Shown piece by piece: positions 20,601-27,094 of a stretch of DNA of 27,094 bases. A program made the position numbers and the translations under genes. The stretch is taken from contig FN649751.1 of NCBI GenBank assembly GCA_000310025.1, positions 2,113,579 to 2,140,672 on the forward strand, read 5' to 3'. Source of the DNA: Ectocarpus siliculosus (lineage: Eukaryota; Sar; Phaeophyceae; Ectocarpales; Ectocarpaceae). The notes below the pieces were generated by a model, which searched no databases, had not been told where the DNA came from, and worked only from the letters and a program-made list of their open reading frames with translations. Numbering within the stretch: position 1 is the stretch's first letter; each line of letters opens with the position of its first letter.

Positions 20601-22465
20601 AAAGACGTGGTCGCGGACGACGACGACAGCGACAGCGGATTCGAGGACGGCGCGCTGGGACCCGCGAACAGCTTGGTCCACTCCTTCAGCAGCAGGGCGG
20701 TGCGAGTGCGCCTCGCCAACCTCACCCTTGAGCAGGGCTCCGGGTACAGGGGCACGGTGTATCAGCTCGGGCGAGAGTCGCACCTGGAGATGGACGGCTG
20801 CACGGTGGCGGGCTCGAAGGGGGGCGTCAACATCGACCAGGGGACCTGCATCATCTGCGACTCTTGGATCTCCGGCAGCGAGGTCTTCGGCGTGCACATT
20901 GGCGGAGAGGGCGCGGTAGAACACTGCTCGATCCGCGGCTGCGGCCGCGGGGGTCGAGGAGGAGGAGGAGGAGAAGAAGGAGGAAAGTATTTGTCGTCGT
21001 CCACCGTATGTAACGCCGGGGACGAGGACGAGGACGAGGACGACGATGACGGCACGGACGTGAATCGGGTCGGGAGCATGCCGGCTATCAGCATCCTCCA
21101 GAGCTCGCGCGTGCGTGTGCGCTTCAACGTGATCCGAGACAACGCCGGGCACACGCTGCAGTACCGGGACGCCCCCCTACCCGGCGGGGACGGAAAGTAT
21201 GCCCTCCTGGCACGGCGAGCGGAGGCGGAGGCGGAAGAGGTACGCTTGCGTGTGGTTATTGGTCTTGCTTCTTGTGAGCGCCCGCTATGTATGTTTTCTT
21301 TTGTTGTCTTTGCTTAGTGTGTTTTTTGTGTTTTGAAACGGGTCTCGATACAGGTAAGTTTTTTTCTTGTGAGGGAATGACTGTTTGAAGACCTCCCTTT
21401 TTTATTTCCTTGACATGGCTCCACCATTCTACATGTAGTACGGCATTGGTACCACTTTGCTCAAGTTGGTATTTTAGATGCGCTGATCGTGCGTTGGGTT
21501 CGCTCGATAAAGACGATTGCCCCGCTCGGTTTTCGCACGCACTTATTTGAAGCATCGTGCATGATCGATGGATTGACTTCACGGTTGGGCCTGTCGTCCA
21601 GCGTTCGATTTTCCAACATCTAATCTAGCTAGCCACCTCTAGGTTCGGTGTTCTTTGTACCTGTTTTCGACTGCCCGTGTTCTTGAACGCGGTCATGTTG
21701 CCCGAAATTCAGCTCAAAGGCCAAACCTCCGCTTCATGGAGAGAACAGACTGTGCTAAGGTCATCAAACGCTTCCCGCCGGACAGACCCAAGCTTGGACC
21801 GTACGGTTTTCCAGCCCCTTGTTTTTAGAAAAAACATGCATGAAACATACTGAAAGACTGCCCGTTCGGAATACAACCACGGTCGTTTTTAGCTCGAGTG
21901 CGACTGACTCCATACTCTCGCGTGTTGCTCCGTTGCGTGGGTCCAACCCTAACCCTCTCTTCTCCCGCAGAAGCTGAGGTCGTGGCTCGGGTCTGCATCG
22001 GTCTTACTCCGAGAGCACCTCCAAGGGCAGCACCGTGAAGGCTCCGTCGTCTCCGAGGGCAACCAGTGCCACCTTAACAGGGGGTGCGACCTCGCGCGCT
22101 GCTCCGGAGGGGGCGCGGCAGAGGAGATCGGAGCAGCAGCTCGGGGGGGGGCTGGCGGTGGGTCCGTGGCCTCCGGCGCTGCAGCCGAGTCCACGGCCGG
22201 CGAAGGAGAGGGTCTGGAGCCGGAAGTCGGTGGTCAGGAAATAGGTGAAGAAGTGTCGCGTGATGGTCCCGGCGGGGGGGAGACGCGGACGGGAACGCTG
22301 AGGGGGCAGCAGACCTGTGTCCCCACGGCGGAGGAGGAAGGGCTTCCCTTACCGGCGGCCATGACGCTGCGATTCCTTGCCGCGATGGATGAGGGCTACG
22401 TCGGTAGCAGGCGGGAGGAGAACGCCCGGTTGAAGAAGAGAAAGAAGGAGGGTGGGGCGGGCTAA
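16742..22465 (+). CDS. MYND zinc-finger protein with a right-handed beta-helix-like C-terminal region
   Basis: Exons 16742-16933, 17304-21239 and 21971-22465 join in phase 0 (1540 residues). Splice 1 completes a perfect MYND finger: C25, C28, C49, C52, C58, C62, H70, C74, with the last two from exon 2. MYND fingers usually bind proline-rich peptides. Next come a Gln run (160-182, two Arg), long Pro/Ser/Arg-rich disorder, a run of 13 Glu (502-514), and about four 54-59-residue repeats built on DSAAGS (549 to about 785). From about 1038, short strands and turns resemble a pectin-lyase-type beta-helix (GDVVLVTPGRYEA, VEIIGAG, then about 1196-1284 and 1324-1353 with TVYQLGRESHLEMDGCTV and VNIDQGTCIICDSWISGS). 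The acid tracts inside it look like loop insertions. The tail is Gly/Glu-rich and ends in Lys/Arg. Exon 3 has a strong acceptor (ttctcccgcag). The start is the first ATG in an open frame. Function unknown. Confidence 0.8.
17589..17657 (+). repeat. CAG repeat encoding polyglutamine
   Basis: Mostly pure CAG codons, broken by two CGG (Arg) and one CAA, encode residues 160-182 of the MYND protein. Being in frame inside a disordered stretch, its length is probably free to vary between strains. Confidence 0.95.
18615..18653 (+). repeat. GAG repeat encoding polyglutamate
   Basis: Thirteen uninterrupted GAG codons encode residues 502-514 of the MYND protein, just before the DSAAGS repeat block. Confidence 0.95.
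18756..19485 (+). repeat. Coding tandem repeat block (DSAAGS units)
   Basis: Copies begin at gactcggcggcagg at 18756, 18933, 19107 and 19269, spaced 177, 174 and 162 bases, all multiples of three. A partial fifth copy follows. Each unit has two or three DSAAGS-like hexapeptides and a segment close to VVPVQPALTKGSEH. The units differ by substitutions and in-frame deletions, so the block has been kept in frame. Confidence 0.85.
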
Positions 22466-22634
22466 CAACAAGGGTTGGAGGCCTGGGGGGTGTCGGCGTG
22501 TAACGTCGCGACGAGATTGGAAGCGTGTAAAATTTGGATGGTGTTTTTATTTTAGCCCCGGGCGAGGTGGAGGCTTGGGGGTCTTTGTTTGCTGTCAAAT
22601 CGCCAGGTACCGCGTCGCCCTGTTCCCGGCGTCT

Positions 22635-22635
<1 letters not shown>

Positions 22636-22673
<38 letters not shown>
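22636..22673. repeat. (CT)n microsatellite
   Basis: Nineteen CT units, uninterrupted, about 170 bases after the stop codon of the MYND gene and probably in its 3' UTR. Confidence 0.95.
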
Positions 22674-22676
<3 letters not shown>

Positions 22677-23393
22677 CCGAGATAGAATACCGTATCGATG
22701 TTGATTGTGTGTGTGTTTCCCTTGGGTTCTCTTGTTATCGTTTGCAAGAATCGGGTTGCGTCGTCGGGATAAGGTGGGACCGGTTGGCAGGTGCACATGG
22801 CTCTCGTTCGGCATTGGAACCCCCCCGCGTCGCATCCTCACCCTTCGTTTTCCCCCCGGTACAGCAGTAACTGGTTGTAGTTGGTGCATTTTTTCTCCCT
22901 TTTTTCCGAAATAAACAAACTCCCGGTGGGGGGGCATGGTACGCGCGTGCACGGTGTACAGGGTCGAATTGTATCTGATAACCGTCGTGTTAGCAAGAAC
23001 TTGTTCTCGTCCCCAAAAGGTTTCGTGTGTCTTGTACTTGAAACAGTCTTGTTTGGTGTCTTTTTACTTCTGTTGGTGACGGGTTGCTGTTTTTGTTCCT
23101 ATGCTTCGGGTGTGTGGTGTTTTTAACACTCGTAGGGAGAGTCCCTTTTTTTGTGCGAAAGTCCACAACGCCTGTGGCAGGTTGCATTAGTTTGGCACGT
23201 ATGGAGCGTTGTGCCCTTGGGGAGGATTGTGCGGGTAATCCTGTACCATTTTTAAAATTTTAACAGTAGTCCATATTGGGGTAACGTTGGCGTTGACTGT
23301 TATGCTGTGGCCTCTCCCGGTATGTGGTCGTGCTCAATTCTTGCGGTATATTTGTTCAGGAGCACATTATTGTTTCGAGGGTTTTTGTGGTTT

Positions 23394-23412
23394 GGGGGGG
23401 GGGGGGGGGGGG
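23394..23412. repeat. Poly-G run
   Basis: Nineteen consecutive G. The surrounding sequence looks normal, so it is probably genuine, although its length is uncertain. Confidence 0.8.
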
Positions 23413-24016
23413 ACTCCTTGTGCCGATAGTTAGCTGATACGCATAGCGAGACCGATTGGGTCGGTCAGCTACCTTGGTCTGCTTCACGAGATACGGTAGC
23501 TGTAGCACGACGTTCTGTGGCAAAAACATCAAGCCGAGTCTCGTCGTCCCTGTTAGTGTTTTGTGTAGGCGTAGCGCCCCTAGTTTAAGGACGGCGTGCT
23601 GCCTCACGATGTGCAAAGCTCACTGTCGTCGTGTGTTTCACCACCACGTTGGAATTTTTTTCGGAGCAATGATGCTGCACGACTTGACCAGGTGGTTTGG
23701 CCCTAGTGCGACCGAAGTGTGGCAGACCTCCTTGTCCTGATGGTGAAGCTGTATTCCAATCCATTGGCTCCTGCTCCCGGAAGAAAAACAATCGCCAGTT
23801 TTGAACCGGTTTGTTGGGGGTCGCTTTTTTGAGTCCGTTAGCATTTCCTCTCTGCTCTCACGAAAGCTACGCGCACGAGATGGCGGCGGCGCCATCGCGC
23901 GGCCTAGACCTCGACACCGGTGCCAAACCCCAAGCACTGTTCCATGCTTCTGTGCACATCAGCATCCTTTTGACGTCTTTCTTTCGTCTTTGCTTTGATT
24001 CTCTTCTTCGCCGCAG

Positions 24017-24229
24017 CTGAATTCCCTGGGTCTCAACAAACTTACGATCACGAGGTTCGCGGCCCTGCCTCCGCATACACCAGCCCTCGCCAACGCACCG
24101 AGCGTTTCACCTCGCGTCACAGGCAGCAGCAGCAGCAGCGAAAATGTACAAAACACACGGACTCACACGCGCCGCGGAGGCAAAAGCCCCACGCGTCCCT
24201 TCACTGGCGACGTTCTCCACAACCGATGA
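24017..24229 (+). CDS. Possible orphan terminal exon
   Basis: A very good acceptor (ttctcttcttcgccgcag) ends at 24016 and is followed by an open frame of 70 codons to TGA. It begins LNSLGLNKLTITRFAALPPH and continues with a Ser/Pro/Arg-rich tail. No family is recognised. A short ATG stretch at 23880 (MAAAPSRGLDLDT) followed by a GTGCCA donor could be its upstream exon, with an intron of about 95 bases, but that is shorter than the other introns here. A competing 157-residue frame (23995-24468) covers the same DNA. It could equally be chance. Confidence 0.25.
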   Translation: MNSLGLNKLTITRFAALPPHTPALANAPSVSPRVTGSSSSSENVQNTRTHTRRGGKSPTRPFTGDVLHNR

Positions 24230-24776
24230 AGATACAGCGCCATGCTAGCCGCGGCTCAATGCGACATGTTGCAAAGGAGAAACCACAGAACTTGGTCACT
24301 GATTGGACGCACACTAAACAGCACGGCGTTACGACCGTGGGCCTTGTCGTCCCTCCCGTTTATGAGCCCACCTATACAACCTCGCGGGCAGATTTTTGGC
24401 GCCGCCGCAAACAAACAAGAGACCCCCCCCGCGCCCCAACAAGAGCTTGTTGCCCTTTTCTCTATTAGATACATGTACAACACATGATGTCACACTCACC
24501 CCCAGCACTTTTTGACTCTCCACCAACACATGACGCGTATGTGGTGCTCCCCAGACCTCTATAAAACAAAAAATGGTAGTACACCAAATGGTACACAGCC
24601 CCCAAGAGAGAAAGGACACAACAGGCACGGGAAACAACACACACGGCACACACATCACCAAGACGCACAAGATAACCCACCCCCTGATCCAGTCTTTAAC
24701 GACTTCAGTCAACCTTCTTACGGCACACACACCACCTAAGACGTTTGCACCTCCTGAGTAATGATACATCAGCCCT

Positions 24777-26515
24777 CTAGACAATATCCGAGTTTCTAGT
24801 AACCCCTTCATCCACCGCCGCCGCCGCAGCCGCCGCAGCCGCAGCCGGCCCAATTGGTGCCAATTCATATTCTGCGCTAGCACCGCCACCACCTCTCCTT
24901 CGCCCCCCGCCACCGTCAAACCTGTTCCTGCCAAACAAGCCCCGCAGCGCCGACGACCTACCGCCGACTGCCGCGTCTCCGCCACCGTCGCCGCTGCCGG
25001 TGCTGCTGCTGCTGCTGCTGCTGCTACCCCCGGGGCTGCTGCTGCCGAGGCTCTCCGGGGAGACGTGCGGCGACGGCTCCGCCCCGCCGAAAAACGCCGC
25101 TATGTTGGCGTTCAACACTCTCATCCTCCTCGTCTCTCCGTCAAGCGGAGAGTCCTCGTCGTGACCGGTGTCGCCGCGATCGTCGTCCAACTTTTCCTCC
25201 CCGTTGCTACCGTCATCGTCGACCCGCTGCCACTGCCGCCGCCCCCCGCGCCCCTCGCCGCCGCCGCCGCCGCCGCCGCCGTCTCCAGAGTGGGCGAAAA
25301 GTCGCGCCAAGGAAGACGGCAGTCCTCGAAACCAAGCTCCCACGGGCGTTGGCGTTCGTGTCGGGGTCGCTGTTGTCGCGGGCACGGTGCTATCGCGGTG
25401 CTGCTGCGCTCGCTGCGCTGCTGCTTCTGCCGCTGCTCTCAAGCGACGACGCCGCCGGCGATTTCGCCTCAAGCCTTCGCGGGCGCTGCGCTTGCAGAGC
25501 GGACACGACACGGACAGATGCAGCCACTCGTCCACGCACTTCTGATGGAAGAAATGGAGGCTGGGGGATGGGGACGGACATGTCCGCGCAGATGCGGGAG
25601 GGGCGGCGATTTAGGAGGTACAGTACAGTATGCGTAGACGTAGCACCATCGGGAGTAAACGGCGAACGGGGGGAACTAGGAGATGCTTTACGTGCCATGG
25701 CGACACGGCCCTGCCTTTTGTAGAAGCACTGACACATTTCGGGAGGTCCTTCGCAATAGTACCCACTGGTTCTACTTACAGCCCGGGTGTATTTCATCCT
25801 TCTCGCCGAGCTGCTATATACCCGCGTGGATAATCCATTTACAATATAACTCCGCGGCTTCCAGCACTGTGCTTAAATCTAAGAGGAGTGGCCTTGCTCG
25901 TACTGTCGAGTTGACCCGGGTTTACGCCGCCTTGACTTTCCAAGTTTGACTCCACACAAAAATGGATCTATTATAGTTACTACTTCGAGTTCCACATTAC
26001 ACAACATCAGCAAAAGGGAGCCACACGTGAGTGACTCCCGGAGAGAGCGAGCGGCCTGTGGTACATCTTTCACCCCCATGCATCCGCCCTCGCTGCCTAT
26101 AGACTCACCAAGGAAGCTTGCGCAGCACGTCGCCCTCCTCGAAGCCGCCAAGGCAGATCGCACAGTCCGCGGACGAGGCTGCCTCCGCACCCTGCGCGAT
26201 GAAAGCCTCGTCGTCCCCGCCCGTCACCCCCGCCGATTCCACCCCCCCCCCCTTTTCCTCGCTCCCACTACTACTCCTGCTGCTGGTGGGGCTAACCTTC
26301 TCTCCGATCAGTTCAACACCGCTGCTGTCGCCGCCCCCGTCCGCCGCGCAGCTGTTGTCGTCGTTGCCCTTGTCTTTCGAGACGATGTCGATGGCGGTCG
26401 AGTACTCGACGGTCTCCAGGCAGTCCAGCTCCGACGGGGAGAGGCCCCGGTGCCGAGAAAACGCCCTCCGCCGCAGGGTTCCGTGGCGATCCCTGAGGCC
26501 GATAATTAATAACAT
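24777..26515 (-). CDS. RING-H2 zinc-finger protein, probable E3 ubiquitin ligase; 5' end probably incomplete
   Basis: Exons (26515-)26109 and 25560-24777 join across a 548-base GT-AG intron. The splice creates one of the zinc-binding cysteines (TG+C, C136). Numbered from the ATG at 26515 (396 residues), the ligands are C118, C121, C136, H138, H141, C144, C155 and C158: C-x2-C-x14-C-x-H-x2-H-x2-C-x10-C-x2-C, the canonical RING-H2 form with WL before CPLC. Such domains bind E2 enzymes and transfer ubiquitin. The tail carries an Arg-rich stretch, Gly, Ser and Ala runs and no recognised domain. The frame stays open upstream of 26515 to about 26614 and reads a hydrophobic segment (TLVLVLVPC, then LMLLIIGL) that the chosen ATG would cut in half. 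This suggests a membrane-anchored ligase with further 5' exons beyond 26614, perhaps in or past the poor sequence on the right. Confidence 0.75.
25003..25022 (-). repeat. GCT/AGC trinucleotide run (polyserine codons)
   Basis: A short run of AGC codons on the minus strand encodes serine in the disordered tail of the RING protein. A neighbouring GCC-type run at 25260-25281 encodes glycine, and one at 24815-24845 encodes alanine. Confidence 0.8.
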
Positions 26516-26801
26516 GAGAGCGCAGTCGCAACCAACGCAGGGAACCAAGACGAGAACGAGAGTACGCAGGGCGGGGAGCTTGTTCGGACTGCCTTCGCCA
26601 GGGTATTGTTTGCTTTATCAATGATCGAGAGACTGGGGTTTCGTAGCACTAAACCTAATCTCCCTAACTCAAACCCGTGACTTACCCTACTAAACTCAAG
26701 CATTCGCGAAGGCTACAAGTTTGTTCCGCTGGGCGGAGCAAAGAATTGTGCCGGAGGGAGGGCGGAAACGGACATACAATCGAAAAGTGCTGAATAGCGA
26801 C

Positions 26802-27094
26802 GGGGGGGGGGGGGGGGGGGGCTTCCCCCCCCCGCCCCGGAAACCCAAAACCCCAAAAGCGGTGGGTTTTTTCCCTTTGGGGAAATTTCGGCTCCCTTGG
26901 GGAAAAAAATTTAAAATTCCTCGGGGGAAAAACCCCAAAAACCCCCTAAAAAAACCCACCCCCCAATCCCCCCCAAAGGGGGGGTGAATGAAACAAAAGG
27001 AGGGGGCCCTTCCCCCCCCAAAAACCCCGGCCCCCTTTAAAAAAAAACCCCGGGGGTTCCTTTCCCCTCCCCCCCCGAAAACCCCCGGAAAAAG
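26802..27094. other. Low-quality homopolymer-rich sequence at the right end
   Basis: It opens with a 20-base G run and continues as alternating runs of C, A, G and T in the same artificial-looking texture as 13321-13526. No feature should be read from it. It most likely marks a contig end or the edge of another gap. Confidence 0.8.

Larger units (their letters stand above)
22466..24776. other. Convergent tail region between the MYND gene and the RING gene, with simple repeats
   Basis: About 2.3 kb lie between facing stop codons. It holds a (CT)n microsatellite, a 19-base G run and an AATAAA at about 22909 that could end the MYND transcript. No complete gene is supported. Two stretches look slightly protein-like: a minus frame at 23430-23616, and a plus exon-like stretch at 24017-24229 that is listed separately. 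Confidence 0.4.

Noticed and set aside
19992-21152. 386-residue minus-strand frame
   Set aside because: Antisense to the beta-helix region; composition follows from the GC-rich plus-strand codons.
21943-21957. Two CCCTAA-like units (telomere-type repeat)
   Set aside because: Only two units, inside an intron next to a normal acceptor; no array.
22074-22952. 292-residue minus-strand frame crossing the (CT)n repeat
   Set aside because: It reads the microsatellite as Arg-Glu repeats and overlaps the supported third exon of the MYND gene.
23356-23616. 86-residue minus frame with Leu-rich, protein-like composition
   Set aside because: No domain, no ATG at the head of the frame, no splice partner, and it runs into a poly-G tract.

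Overview
This is eukaryotic nuclear DNA. Coding exons are GC-rich and full of low-complexity codon runs. They are interrupted by GT-AG introns of about 0.3-1.2 kb, and the longer non-coding stretches carry microsatellites and inverted repeats. The protein families, intron load and strict alternation of gene strands suggest a brown alga (Ectocarpus-like stramenopile). That assignment is inference from style, not from a marker gene. There is one 100-base assembly gap (13221-13320). Two homopolymer-rich stretches (13321-13526 and about 26800-27094) look like poor-quality sequence rather than biology.

Five genes can be reconstructed, with splice phases that agree at every junction. From left to right: (1) minus strand 6843-4306, three exons, a TrmO/TRMO-type tRNA methyltransferase domain fused behind a long unrecognised N-terminal region with a membrane segment. 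(2) plus strand 7254-9341, three exons, a small twin-CX9C protein; exon 1 is tentative. (3) minus strand 16219-9946, a Vti1-type Qb-SNARE with five shared exons and two possible last exons. (4) plus strand 16742-22465, three exons, a 1540-residue protein with an N-terminal MYND zinc finger (its eight ligands are split by intron 1), a long disordered repeat-rich centre and a right-handed beta-helix-like C-terminal part. (5) minus strand about 26515-24777, a RING-H2 protein whose 5' end is probably missing.

The genes alternate -,+,-,+,-. This gives two short divergent promoter regions (6844-7253 and 16220-16741) and two convergent tail regions (9342-9945 and 22466-24776). The first 4.3 kb hold no gene I can defend, but carry two inverted-repeat structures. 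One is a roughly 92-bp hairpin whose two arms both read as the same protein C-terminus on opposite strands. The genes do not form a pathway. They are ordinary cell-biology genes (tRNA modification, intermembrane-space CHCH protein, vesicle fusion, MYND scaffold, E3 ligase).

The most interesting observation is in the SNARE gene. Two candidate terminal exons both start at a phase-0 acceptor with the residues VR and both complete the second half of the SNARE helix. One then runs into a transmembrane anchor and the other stops. This would allow an anchored 222-residue form and an anchor-less 197-residue form of the same SNARE.
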